From assembly GCF_015710975.1 (NCBI RefSeq), contig NZ_CP049783.1:4259501-4323500 (forward strand): DNA of 64,000 nucleotides, in the 5' to 3' direction. Of the stretch, positions 26,065 to 34,988 are shown piece by piece. The DNA is from Paenibacillus polymyxa. Its GTDB lineage: Bacteria > Bacillota > Bacilli > Paenibacillales > Paenibacillaceae. The first letter of the stretch is position 1, and every line of letters begins with the position of its first letter. The position numbers were made by a program, and so were the translations under genes. The notes under the pieces are model-generated. The model searched no databases, was not told the DNA's origin, and saw only the letters and a program-made list of their open reading frames with translations.

Positions 26065-28947
26065 ATGAAATTTGCGGTATTGGATTTTGAAACGACAGGC
26101 ACCCAGTCCGCGGATGACATCATTCAAGTCGGACTTGCAATTATAGATCATGATAACAGCATTTCCCGTGTTTACGGCTCTTATGTAAACCCTGGCAGAT
26201 CTATTCCACCTTTTATCACCGGATTGACCGGAATTACAGACGATGACGTCAGGGATGCACCTGCACTCGAAGAAATGATGATGGAGCTCGTGCCTATGCT
26301 GGACGATGTCGTACTCGTCGGTCATAACGTGGCGTTTGATTTTAATTTTTTGCAAAGCGCTTTGGACCGGTGTGGATATTTACCCTTTAGCGGTAGAATT
26401 TTGGATACGATGGATTTTCTGAAAATTATGTTTCCATCGTTATCTTCTTATCAGCTAGGTTTTGTTTCCTCAGAGTTTGGGCTGGCGCATGACCGCCCTC
26501 ATCAAGCAGACAGCGACGCGTTGGCTACGGCTGAGGTGTTTTTAAAGTGTCTGGGCGAGCTTCAAGCACTGCCTCTGATAACGATACAGCGGCTTAGCGA
26601 TTTGTTCGCAGAGGAAGACAGCGACCTGGGTTGGTTTCTTGACGGCATACGAGAAGAGAAAGAGCTAGATCCTATTCAGGATTTGGAGAAACATCAGTTT
26701 TTTCGTCAGCTTGCGCTTAAAGTGGAAGATTGGACTGAACTGGCTGCTCCACGCAGAGAAGATGATCCGAATCCACTGTCAGGCGTTTCCTTTGAGGAGT
26801 ATATGGATGATGTACGGGACAATTTGCGTTCATCCTTGAGCCAATATGAGGAGCGCGAGGCGCAGATACAAATGATTGAGGGTGTAAATCAAGCCCTGAG
26901 TCAAGATAAGCATTTGTTGATTGAGGCGGGTACAGGAACAGGGAAGTCCCTGGGCTATTTGCTTCCGTCACTGTATCACAGTGTAAAATATGGGCAGAGG
27001 GTCACCGTAAGCACGCATACCATTAATCTGCAGGAGCAATTGCGAGAGCGTGATATTCCGATGCTGACCAAAGTGATTCCGTTCCCGTTCCGGGCTGCCA
27101 TCTTTAAGGGACGGGGGCATTATTTGTGTCTGCGTAAGTTTGAACATAAAATAAACAGAAGAGACTTCGCGACACCAAAGGAAGACTTGATTACAGCGGC
27201 TCAAATGATTGTCTGGCTGACTCTGACAGAAACCGGTGATGATGAGGAACTAAACCTGAGCAATCGTGGAGGGGATTTTTGGGAAACGGTTGCTAGTGAT
27301 TCCGAGTCCTGTCTTGGTCGTTCTTGTCCATGGTTCCGCAAATGCTACTATCATCGTGCACGTCATGAAGCAGGAACAGCGGATGTGGTTATAACGAATC
27401 ACTCCAAGCTGTTCACCGACGTCAAAGCAAGTCATCAGCTGCTGCCTAGCTATGAACACTTGGTGATTGATGAGGCACATCATCTAGAGGAAGTAGCTGG
27501 TAAGCACCTGGGCATGCATATGAAATATTTCACACTCGTGCATACGCTGACTCGATTGTTCAAGGACAGCAAGAATGGGCAATTGCCTTCGTTACGTCAG
27601 CAGTTGGCAAAGTCGGGGCATGAGAAGTCGACGGAATGGGCCTCGGTCATTGATCAGTTGTACCCACTTGTGTTAGAGGTTAAGGAAACTTGGGACCTAC
27701 TAAGCGATAAGCTGTTTGGCATGTTGCCGGAGCGAACTGATGCCACACCAGGTGAAACGGGGCAATTTTCTTCGCGTCTCAAACCGTCAGCCAAGCCTGC
27801 AAAGTGGGATCAGGCGGCGGCATTGGAAAATCAGCTTTATGTAACATTGAGCGAAATTTTGCGCAAGGGCGACAAGCTGATGCTGGATGTCAAGGAAGAA
27901 CATGACGATTATGCGGCGGATAGTCTCATTACAGATATCACGGGTCTGCTTAAGGATTTGGCGGGGATTAGGGAAAATTTGCGCTTCTTTATACGACTCG
28001 ATGATGAAACAACCGTATATTGGCTTGAAGCGAGTGGACAATTCCGTAGTAAATCATTGCAATTTTATGCGGTGCCCGTCGATGTGAGCCGCCAGTTGAA
28101 AGAAATGTTTTTTGACAAAAAAAGAAGTATTATTCTGACATCTGCTACTTTATCGGTAGATAAATCGTTTCAGTACATGACCGATCAACTCGGCTTGCAG
28201 GAGGCCGCAGATCAAGGACGATTAATGACGTCACAGCTCCCATCACCCTTTAATTACAGGGATCAGGTGTTGCTGGTCATTCCGCGAGATTTTCCGAGTG
28301 TGAAGGGCAGTGTAGGAGATGCACATTTTGTAGAGATGCTCGTTAGCTCTCTAGGAGCGACTGCCCAGGCGACGCGGGGGAGAATGCTCGTTCTGTTTAC
28401 TTCCTATCGGATGCTCCGGCAAGTGTATGAGCCGCTCAAAGAGGCGTTAGCGTCCAGCGATATTACCGTGTTAGGACAAGGTGTGGACAGTGGGAGTCGC
28501 AGCAAGCTAACCCGCCGTTTTCAGGAAGCGAAAGCTTCTGTATTGCTGGGAACCAGTAGCTTCTGGGAAGGCGTCGATATTCCAGGGAAAGCTTTGACTT
28601 GTCTGGCTATCGTTCGCTTGCCGTTTCAACCGCCTAACCACCCGTTACTGGAGGCCAAAAGCGAGTTGCTCCAGCAGCAGAAGAAGAATCCATTTATGAA
28701 GCTGTCTGTACCACAAGCAGTTATTCGCTTCAAACAGGGTTTTGGGCGATTGGTACGTACAGCGAGCGACCACGGAGTCGTCATCGTTTACGATACGCGT
28801 GTGATCGAATCCTATTATGGAAAGCACTTTTTGTACTCGTTACCGGGACCAAAAATGGAGCATATGCCATCGGAGCAAATGGTGCCCCGCATCGCCGAAT
28901 GGCTCCAATCCGCCCCGGAGACAGAGGCACAACGGACGGACACTTAA
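26065..28947 (+). CDS. dinG: DinG-type helicase with N-terminal 3'-5' exonuclease domain
   Basis: 960 residues. An N-terminal DEDDh exonuclease domain (about 1-165; D7 and E9 in LDFETTG) is joined to an XPD-like superfamily 2 helicase with Walker A AGTGTGKS near 290, DEAH near 470 and the C-terminal motif RLPFQPPNHP and QGFGRLVR. Four cysteines, C355, C416, C421 and C427 (spacing 60, 4 and 5 residues), match the iron-sulfur pattern of XPD and E. coli DinG. B. subtilis-type exonuclease-helicases are commonly described as lacking this cluster. The order panD-dinG is like Bacillus. Likely acts on damaged or structured DNA; the substrate is inferred. Confidence 0.93.
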   Translation: MKFAVLDFETTGTQSADDIIQVGLAIIDHDNSISRVYGSYVNPGRSIPPFITGLTGITDDDVRDAPALEEMMMELVPMLDDVVLVGHNVAFDFNFLQSALDRCGYLPFSGRILDTMDFLKIMFPSLSSYQLGFVSSEFGLAHDRPHQADSDALATAEVFLKCLGELQALPLITIQRLSDLFAEEDSDLGWFLDGIREEKELDPIQDLEKHQFFRQLALKVEDWTELAAPRREDDPNPLSGVSFEEYMDDVRDNLRSSLSQYEEREAQIQMIEGVNQALSQDKHLLIEAGTGTGKSLGYLLPSLYHSVKYGQRVTVSTHTINLQEQLRERDIPMLTKVIPFPFRAAIFKGRGHYLCLRKFEHKINRRDFATPKEDLITAAQMIVWLTLTETGDDEELNLSNRGGDFWETVASDSESCLGRSCPWFRKCYYHRARHEAGTADVVITNHSKLFTDVKASHQLLPSYEHLVIDEAHHLEEVAGKHLGMHMKYFTLVHTLTRLFKDSKNGQLPSLRQQLAKSGHEKSTEWASVIDQLYPLVLEVKETWDLLSDKLFGMLPERTDATPGETGQFSSRLKPSAKPAKWDQAAALENQLYVTLSEILRKGDKLMLDVKEEHDDYAADSLITDITGLLKDLAGIRENLRFFIRLDDETTVYWLEASGQFRSKSLQFYAVPVDVSRQLKEMFFDKKRSIILTSATLSVDKSFQYMTDQLGLQEAADQGRLMTSQLPSPFNYRDQVLLVIPRDFPSVKGSVGDAHFVEMLVSSLGATAQATRGRMLVLFTSYRMLRQVYEPLKEALASSDITVLGQGVDSGSRSKLTRRFQEAKASVLLGTSSFWEGVDIPGKALTCLAIVRLPFQPPNHPLLEAKSELLQQQKKNPFMKLSVPQAVIRFKQGFGRLVRTASDHGVVIVYDTRVIESYYGKHFLYSLPGPKMEHMPSEQMVPRIAEWLQSAPETEAQRTDT

Positions 28948-28974
28948 AGTCCGTTACAATTAGGGGGAGCAAGT

Positions 28975-29628
28975 ATGAAATCAGATAAAATTTCAGAGGC
29001 TGTCGTACGGAGATTACCCGTATATTTACGTTATCTGAATGCACTGCACAAACGGGAGGTGGCTACGGTCTCTTCTCAAGAGCTGGGACAGAGGTTAGAT
29101 TTGAATCCGGCCCAAATTCGTAAAGATCTTGCCTATTTTGGCGATTTTGGTCGGAAGGGCATCGGTTACGATGTTTCTTATCTAATTGAGAAAATACGCC
29201 ATATCCTGAAAATCGACCAGCAAATTAATGTAGTATTGGTCGGAGCAGGTAATCTGGGTCAAGCCCTATCGAACTATAATGCTTATTTAAAAGACAATAT
29301 GAAGATTGTGGCGGTTTTTGATGCGTTCCCGGATAAGGTTGGGACCAGAATCAATACTTTGGTCGTACAGCCGATGGATGAACTGGAAGCGACTGTGAAA
29401 GAAAAAAATATACGAATCGGGATTATTACTGTACCTGATTTTGAGGCACAGCACGTAGCTGATAGGCTGATTGAGAGTGGAATTGGAGCGATTTTGAACT
29501 TTGCACCTATCATTCTCAAGGCACCGGCTAACATTCGGATACATGCCACAGACTTTACAACTGATTTGCTTAGCCTCGCTTATTATCTGGAGGACGGAAA
29601 GGAAGAAGCACAATATGACAGTGAATAA
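28975..29628 (+). CDS. rex: Redox-sensing transcriptional repressor Rex
   Basis: 217 residues. The winged-helix N-terminal domain (about 1-80, with SSQELGQRLDLNPAQIRKDLAYFG) is followed by a Rossmann domain with NADH loop GAGNLGQA near 88-95 and a C-terminal swap helix. Rex senses the NADH/NAD ratio and represses fermentation genes. AGGGGGAG precedes the ATG. Its gene overlaps the next amidohydrolase start by 14 bases, so the two are probably one transcript. The fermentative genes in the window (hbd-like, ackA, hyd) are candidates for Rex control. Confidence 0.97.
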   Translation: MKSDKISEAVVRRLPVYLRYLNALHKREVATVSSQELGQRLDLNPAQIRKDLAYFGDFGRKGIGYDVSYLIEKIRHILKIDQQINVVLVGAGNLGQALSNYNAYLKDNMKIVAVFDAFPDKVGTRINTLVVQPMDELEATVKEKNIRIGIITVPDFEAQHVADRLIESGIGAILNFAPIILKAPANIRIHATDFTTDLLSLAYYLEDGKEEAQYDSE

Positions 29629-30916
29629 ATGGATGATTAAAAACGGCTCGTTTGCCGTGAATGGACCCGAGGCTGGGGTAATCCATGGTTTTATGATTGT
29701 GGAGGATAGCCGTATTACTTACATTGGCGAGACTTTGCCTGCGGGTGAGGAAGAGACAGAAGCAATCGACGGCAAGGGGTTATTGTTTTTACCTGGTCTG
29801 ATCAATACTCATGGTCATGCGGCGATGTCTCTGCTGCGAGGGTATGGAGATGATTTGGCACTTCAAGTGTGGCTTCAGGAAAAAATGTGGCCTATGGAAG
29901 CCAAGTTTACATCTACGGATGTGTACTGGGGAACTTCTTTGTCAGTGCTGGAAATGCTAAAAGGTGGAACCACGACTTTCCTGGATATGTACGATCATAT
30001 GGATGAGGTGGCTCGTGTAGCTGAAGAGTCGGGCATTCGTGCAAGCTTGATGCGTGGAGCCATTGGACTCTGTTCAGAAGAAGAACAGCGGATCAAGCTA
30101 GCTGAGGCCGTGACTTTTGCGCGTAACTGGCATGGAAAAGCAGACGGACGTATCACAACAATGATGTCTCCTCATGCCCCATACACATGCCCGCCTGCGT
30201 TTATTGAGAAATTTGTTCAAGCAGCACATGATCTCGATTTACCATTGCATACGCACATGTCCGAGACGATCGCCGAAGTTGAACAAAACGTACGCGACTA
30301 CGGCTTGCGTCCAGTTGCACACTTAGATAAGCTTGGCTTTTTCTCCCGTCCTTCACTTGTTGCCCACGGCGTTCACTTGAACGACGAAGAAATAGCTTTG
30401 TTAGCGGAACGAGGTGTGGCGGTATCGCATAATCCAGGCAGCAACTTGAAGCTGGCAAGTGGTGTAGCTAGAGTGCCTGACTTGCTGCGTGCAGGAGTTA
30501 CTGTTTCACTCGGAACAGATGGTCCTGCCAGCAATAATAACCTGGATATGTTCGAGGAAATGCGTCTGGCAGCACTCATTCACAAGGGAGTATCTGGCGA
30601 CCCAACGGCAGTTCCTGCAAATGAAGCACTACGTCTGGCAACAGAGTATGGTGCAAAGTCGATTGGTTTAAAAGAGGTAGGAGCGCTGGCAGCAGGCAAT
30701 AAGGCTGACTTTATCGCGCTAGATCTGAATCAGGCCCATTTCTTGCCGCGTACAGATCTTATTTCCCATGCCGTATACTCTGCAAGTGCCAAAGACGTGG
30801 CTCATGTGTGGGTAGACGGCCGTCAGGTTGTGAAAAATGGCGAATGCCTGACGATGGACGAGGAACGTATCAAACATGAGGCACAAGCCGCCTTTGAAGG
30901 GCTGCTGTCGCGCTAA
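29615..30916 (+). CDS. mtaD: Amidohydrolase, probable 5'-methylthioadenosine/S-adenosylhomocysteine deaminase
   Basis: 433 residues, metal-dependent amidohydrolase. The metal site HGH is in INTHGHAAMSLLRG (about 64-77); further metal histidines are in SPHAPYTC, HMSETIAEV and HGVHL, and GTDGPASNN provides the final Asp. This pattern fits the MtaD/TrzN branch that deaminates MTA and SAH. The ATG overlapping the rex end is chosen over a frame extension because GGAAAGGAAG precedes it. Methionine salvage genes elsewhere in the window support a sulfur-nucleoside role, but the exact substrate is not proved. Confidence 0.85.
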   Translation: MTVNKWMIKNGSFAVNGPEAGVIHGFMIVEDSRITYIGETLPAGEEETEAIDGKGLLFLPGLINTHGHAAMSLLRGYGDDLALQVWLQEKMWPMEAKFTSTDVYWGTSLSVLEMLKGGTTTFLDMYDHMDEVARVAEESGIRASLMRGAIGLCSEEEQRIKLAEAVTFARNWHGKADGRITTMMSPHAPYTCPPAFIEKFVQAAHDLDLPLHTHMSETIAEVEQNVRDYGLRPVAHLDKLGFFSRPSLVAHGVHLNDEEIALLAERGVAVSHNPGSNLKLASGVARVPDLLRAGVTVSLGTDGPASNNNLDMFEEMRLAALIHKGVSGDPTAVPANEALRLATEYGAKSIGLKEVGALAAGNKADFIALDLNQAHFLPRTDLISHAVYSASAKDVAHVWVDGRQVVKNGECLTMDEERIKHEAQAAFEGLLSR

Positions 30917-30953
30917 TTTAGGTGTCACATCCCCTTAGAGAGGAAGCACAGGT

Positions 30954-31478
30954 TTGAAAAATAAGAAGAAATGGATAGCGGTCGCCATTTTGGCCGTAAT
31001 ACTGATCCTGGTCAGCATTTTCTGGTATTATTCGTATGTTACTCAAGACCAGGTGGCTGAGAAAAATGCCGCTATCATGAAGGCCAAGCAATCAGGTGGT
31101 CTGGTTAGCACGACTCAGACATGGAAGTCTGTGTGGGATCAGATATATTGGGTAGTTCAAGGAAAAAACGCACAGAATGAAAATATAATGGTATGGGTTC
31201 CTTTTCAAAAAATGGAGGGGAAACCTAACATACCTGCGGCAGATCCAAGCGGTGTTCATACCGAGCTGATGAAAAACGGAGTCGACGAGCAAAAAATGAC
31301 AGCGATAATTCAGCAGCAACTTCCAAATGCAAAAATTGTAAGGCTCCAACCGAGTGTGTTCAATGGCGAATATGTATGGCAACTGTTTTACGATGATGAA
31401 AGCCATCACAACTATACCTTTTACCGTTTCTCAGATGGAGCATCGACGGGGATAAAGTATACTTTGCCTAATTACTAG
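30954..31478 (+). CDS. ypmB: YpmB-like secreted or membrane-anchored DUF5590 protein
   Basis: 174 residues with an N-terminal membrane segment (about 7-25, preceded by KNKKK), then a soluble extracytoplasmic PepSY-like domain: repeats of WKSVWDQIYWVVQGKNAQNENIMVWVP and QLPNAKIVRLQPSVFNGEYVWQLFYD. The topology and its location between dinG and asnS match B. subtilis ypmB, whose role is unknown. It has a TTG start with GAGAGGAAG upstream. Conservation of such proteins is low, so the name rests partly on position. Confidence 0.75.
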   Translation: MKNKKKWIAVAILAVILILVSIFWYYSYVTQDQVAEKNAAIMKAKQSGGLVSTTQTWKSVWDQIYWVVQGKNAQNENIMVWVPFQKMEGKPNIPAADPSGVHTELMKNGVDEQKMTAIIQQQLPNAKIVRLQPSVFNGEYVWQLFYDDESHHNYTFYRFSDGASTGIKYTLPNY

Positions 31479-31545
31479 CGCGATGTTAAGAGTGTGGATC
31501 GGTGGCTTGGGAGTACCCAAGAAGCGTTAGGAGCGCTGCGTAGTC

Positions 31546-31598
31546 CATTTGATCTTACGATCGCTTCGCTTCTGCAGATTCAAGTGTTCCACTCCGCT
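31546..31598. repeat. Dispersed palindromic repeat, short copy
   Basis: Shares an exact 20-base string (31546-31565) with 7794-7813 and a diverged 37-base block (31562-31598) with 7879-7915. Compared with the long copy it lacks the inner 17-base hairpin, and its right side no longer pairs well with the left. It lies in the gap 31479-31951, which otherwise holds a terminator and the next gene's leader. Confidence 0.7.
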
Positions 31599-31673
31599 GG
31601 CTGACAGCTATGGGGCCACTCCAAATAACTTTTATACTCAGTCTATATAGCTTGGAATGATTGAAAGTATTAG

Positions 31674-31715
31674 AAAAAGACGCAAATACGATTTAATTCG
31701 TATTTGCGTCTTTTT
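31674..31715. terminator. Bidirectional-type terminator with an 18-base perfect stem
   Basis: AAAAAGACGCAAATACGA (31674-31691) pairs perfectly with the sequence at 31698-31715 around a six-base loop. The plus strand ends in T5, and the A run on the left gives a T run on the minus strand, so it can work in both directions. It closes the transcript of ypmB; no minus-strand gene enters it. A short open frame across it is an artefact. Confidence 0.93.
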
Positions 31716-31951
31716 ACTTAATGCTCCGCAAAGCTGGACTAAAAGCCAGAAGCATCTTTTTGCCTTATCACAACTCCTCCACACATTGCCTTCGATATTA
31801 GATTTACGTTATGATATACTATATTTTATAAGTGATAGACAAAAATGATAGATAAATGAGTTGCTGATCATTATAAGATCATGCAATTTGGTTGTTTGTT
31901 GACATTCGTCCCGTTTCTTCTGGGTTTTACATTTTGAGAGGAGGATGTTGT

Positions 31952-32485
31952 TTGAAATTGCGTGCAGTTCCTATTGTGGTGGCGGCCGTTTTGGCAGCCT
32001 TGTTAATGTTTGGAGGATGGTTCATTTACCGGCAGGTTACAATGCAAAGTCCTCTGGAAAAACTGGTATCTCAATATCCAGGCGTGACAAGCGCTCAAAT
32101 AGATATTAAACAGGATCAGGTGGTATTGAAACTAGATCTCAAACCGCAGGCGGATGTGGCCGGATTAGTCGATGTGGTTAAGCAAAAAGGGCAATCCATC
32201 ATTGGCAACCGCACCATTAAGCTGGATATCGCAGATCGTTCCAATTCTGCACTGAATCAATGGTGGTCTGAGGCTATGTTTCCTGTAGCCGAAGCGATGG
32301 AAAATAAAAAGTATACTCAAATTTCATCTACAGTTGAGCAGATGAAAAAGAAAAAGGCAGGTATCAAGGCTGATACCGATATGGATTCGAACAATGTCTA
32401 TATCCGACTCAGCGAAGGCAATGCGACGAAGTTTATCGTTTTGCCACGTCAATCTCAGCAAATGGGGGTATGGCCTAATGCCTAG
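31952..32485 (+). CDS. Membrane-anchored partner of the FtsH-like protease
   Basis: 177 residues with an N-terminal membrane segment (about 5-24, VPIVVAAVLAALLMFGGWFIY) and a soluble extracytoplasmic domain (about 30-177) that I cannot assign. It is rich in Lys, Gln and Val, with no cysteine or enzyme motif. A TTG start follows GAGGAGGA; the frame is open 20 codons upstream. The stop overlaps the FtsH-like gene by eight bases, which suggests a stoichiometric complex. FtsH normally has its extracytoplasmic domain in the same chain; here that part is absent from the protease, so this protein may supply it. That is inference. Confidence 0.72.
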   Translation: MKLRAVPIVVAAVLAALLMFGGWFIYRQVTMQSPLEKLVSQYPGVTSAQIDIKQDQVVLKLDLKPQADVAGLVDVVKQKGQSIIGNRTIKLDIADRSNSALNQWWSEAMFPVAEAMENKKYTQISSTVEQMKKKKAGIKADTDMDSNNVYIRLSEGNATKFIVLPRQSQQMGVWPNA

Positions 32486-33980
32486 ATGGATCAAGGAAAT
32501 ATTAATCGGTATTGTGCCGGTGGCCATTATATTTCTCGTTTTTATTGGGGTGAATATTATCCCTCTTCTTGTTGCGGGCGTGATGCTCAGTGGCTTGTTA
32601 ATGCTCATGCATGCTCGTGGCGGCTTGGCCGTAGGTGCCGGGCAAGAGCGCAAACGTAAAAAAAATGGTCCGGACAAGCTGACTTTTGAGGAAATTGGTG
32701 GACAAGAAAGCGCTAAACAGGAATTGCGTGAAGCCTTGGATTTTTTGAATCGTCATGATGAAATTTCCAAGTTTGGCATTCGTCCATTGAAAGGCGTTTT
32801 GCTTACAGGCCCTCCGGGAACAGGGAAAACGCTGATGGCGAAAGCAGCTGCACACTATACCAATTCAGTGTTTGTTGCAGCTTCAGGCAGTGAATTTGTT
32901 GAAATGTATGTAGGTGTTGGTGCAGGTCGTGTCCGTGAGTTGTTTCGGGAGGCTCGCACTCGTGCAGCCAAGGAAAAGAAAGAAAATGCAATCATTTTTA
33001 TTGATGAGATTGATGTTATTGGCGGTAAGCGTGAGGGTGGACAGCAACGAGAATATGATCAGACTTTGAATCAGTTGCTGACAGAAATGGATGGCATTTA
33101 TTCGGCAGATACGCCGCGGATATTGCTCATTGCGGCAACAAACCGTAAAGAAATGTTGGACAGCGCCTTAACGCGTCCAGGACGTTTTGACCGTCATATT
33201 CAAGTAGACTTGCCTGATAAGAAGGGTCGTCTTCATATCCTTAAAATTCATGCCAAAAACAAACCGATCCAGGAAGATGCTAATTTGGACAAAATCGCAG
33301 AGGAGTCTTACGGTTTTTCCGGTGCACAGTTGGAGAGCGTCATGAATGAAGCGGCTATCTATGCAATGAGACAGGATCGGCAAATGATTGCGCAAAGTCA
33401 TCTGTCCATGGCGATTGACAAGGTGATGATGGGCGAAAAAACAGACCGAGAATCGACATTCGAAGAGAAAAAACGTGTAGCGATTCACGAGCTGGGACAT
33501 GCTATTATGGCTGAAATCGTCCGTCCCGGTAGTGTAAGTCAAGTAGCGCTCAGCCCGCGTGGGAAAGCGCTCGGTTACGTGCGTCACAACCCACAGCAAG
33601 AGCATTATTTATATACCAAGCAGTACCTGGAGGAGCAAATTATGATCTCGCTTGCAGGGGCTACAGCAGAAGAAATGTACTACGGCGGTCGAAGTACTGG
33701 TTCAAGTAATGATTTTGAGCAGGCACTGAACATCGTTCATACGATGATGACTTCCGGTTTGACTTCTCTTGGGATTATTAACATGGAAATGGTTACAAAA
33801 GAGGAACTCATGCGGGAAAATGGCGAGATTATGAATGACCTGCATAACCGCACTTTGGAGTTGTTGGAAAAGCATCGTCCTGTGTTCGACAATTCTCTTG
33901 ACATCTTGATGAAGGAAGAAACGCTGTCCGGAGATCAATTTAGATGTCAATTTAGTGAAAATGCTTTATTACCAGCATAA
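32478..33980 (+). CDS. FtsH-like AAA+ zinc metalloprotease, short N terminus
   Basis: 500 residues. Two membrane segments sit close together at about 7-44, with no room for the usual extracytoplasmic domain. The AAA module has GPPGTGKT (111-118), pore loop FVEMYVGVG, Walker B IIFIDEID and SRH RPGRFDR. The protease has HELGH (337-341, HEAGH in FtsH) and NDFEQA as the third zinc ligand. All catalytic elements remain, so an active membrane protease is expected. It is probably a paralogue and not the main FtsH, which is usually longer and near hpt or tilS. The stop codon lies in the terminator stem. Confidence 0.9.
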   Translation: MPRWIKEILIGIVPVAIIFLVFIGVNIIPLLVAGVMLSGLLMLMHARGGLAVGAGQERKRKKNGPDKLTFEEIGGQESAKQELREALDFLNRHDEISKFGIRPLKGVLLTGPPGTGKTLMAKAAAHYTNSVFVAASGSEFVEMYVGVGAGRVRELFREARTRAAKEKKENAIIFIDEIDVIGGKREGGQQREYDQTLNQLLTEMDGIYSADTPRILLIAATNRKEMLDSALTRPGRFDRHIQVDLPDKKGRLHILKIHAKNKPIQEDANLDKIAEESYGFSGAQLESVMNEAAIYAMRQDRQMIAQSHLSMAIDKVMMGEKTDRESTFEEKKRVAIHELGHAIMAEIVRPGSVSQVALSPRGKALGYVRHNPQQEHYLYTKQYLEEQIMISLAGATAEEMYYGGRSTGSSNDFEQALNIVHTMMTSGLTSLGIINMEMVTKEELMRENGEIMNDLHNRTLELLEKHRPVFDNSLDILMKEETLSGDQFRCQFSENALLPA

Positions 33981-34003
33981 TTTTTTATGCTGGTTATTTT
34001 TTT
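33971..34003 (+). terminator. Terminator overlapping the stop codon of the FtsH-like gene
   Basis: ACCAGCATA (33971-33979) pairs with TATGCTGGT (33986-33994), followed by a T-rich tail. The stem includes the stop codon TAA at 33978-33980. Confidence 0.85.
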
Positions 34004-34115
34004 TACTTTTAGTCCGTGCTAAGATATTATTATCTATTGGGACATAAACATGTATTTTTCGACAAAGAAGGATACAATATATGAGAGTGACCAGGAAAGG
34101 GTGGAGTTAAGAACC

Positions 34116-34988
34116 ATGCAATTTAAAAAAATCGGCGTCATTGGCGGCGGCACCATGGGACAAGGTATTTCTGAAATGCTTGCGTCCAAAGGAATCGATG
34201 TGCTGCTAGTAGAGCAGACACCAGAAAAACTAGACTACGCTTATAATATGATTGAAACAAGTCTAGATAAGCAACTGGAAAAGTGGGCAATTACCCAAGC
34301 AGAGAAAAAACTGATTTTATCTCGTATTGAAAAAGTATCCCATCTGGCGGAGCTCGCTAGCTGTGATATGGTCATTGAAACCATTACAGAGAATCTGGAT
34401 GAGAAGAAAGTTGTTTTCCAAGAGCTGGATCATGTATGTCCAAGCAACATCATCCTTGCAAGTAATACATCCACGCTGAGCCTGACCGAGCTTGCCAGCT
34501 CGACCAAGTATCCAGAGCGTGTTATTGGTATGCACTTTATTTATCCAGTATCCCGTATTGATCTTGTAGAAATTATTCGTGGTTTGAAAACTTCAGACGA
34601 TACCTTTGAAAACACGAAAATGTTCGTGGAAGAAATCGTGGAGAAAAAAGGAGTCATGATTTATGAATCTCCTGGCTTTGTAACTAGCCGGATTATCTGT
34701 CTGCTGATTAACGAAGCAGCTCATGTACTTCAAGAGGGCGTAGCTTCTGCGGAAGATATCGACGATGCTATGCGTATCGGCTACAACTTCCAAAACGGTC
34801 CTTTGGAAATGGCTGACCGCTTTGGTCTGGATTCCGTTTTGGCGGCTCTGGAGCGGATGTTCCGTGAATTTGGCGAACTGAAATACCGTCCGTCCATCGT
34901 CCTGAAGAAAATGGTACGTGCAGGTAATCTGGGCGTGAAATCGGGCGAAGGCTTCTTTAAGTATGACAAGGATGGTGACCGGATATGA
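34116..34988 (+). CDS. 3-hydroxyacyl-CoA dehydrogenase (3-hydroxybutyryl-CoA type)
   Basis: 290 residues. The NAD loop GVIGGGTMGQG is at 7-17, VIETITEN near 87, SNTSTLSLTELA near 117, and the catalytic His in GMHFIYPV near 145. The usual Asn in PGFVxNR is replaced (PGFVTSR), and the NP after MHF is YP. These changes are seen only on reading; I cannot say how rare they are. The gene overlaps ackA by four bases. The pairing of a hydroxyacyl-CoA dehydrogenase and an acyl kinase suggests short-chain acid metabolism, but the second partner looks like an acetate kinase. GTGGAG lies before the ATG; an upstream in-frame ATG at 34050 is less likely. Confidence 0.87.
   Translation: MQFKKIGVIGGGTMGQGISEMLASKGIDVLLVEQTPEKLDYAYNMIETSLDKQLEKWAITQAEKKLILSRIEKVSHLAELASCDMVIETITENLDEKKVVFQELDHVCPSNIILASNTSTLSLTELASSTKYPERVIGMHFIYPVSRIDLVEIIRGLKTSDDTFENTKMFVEEIVEKKGVMIYESPGFVTSRIICLLINEAAHVLQEGVASAEDIDDAMRIGYNFQNGPLEMADRFGLDSVLAALERMFREFGELKYRPSIVLKKMVRAGNLGVKSGEGFFKYDKDGDRI

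Noticed and set aside
31657-31848. 63-codon frame after the short repeat
   Set aside because: It runs straight through an 18-base perfect terminator stem and has no ribosome site.
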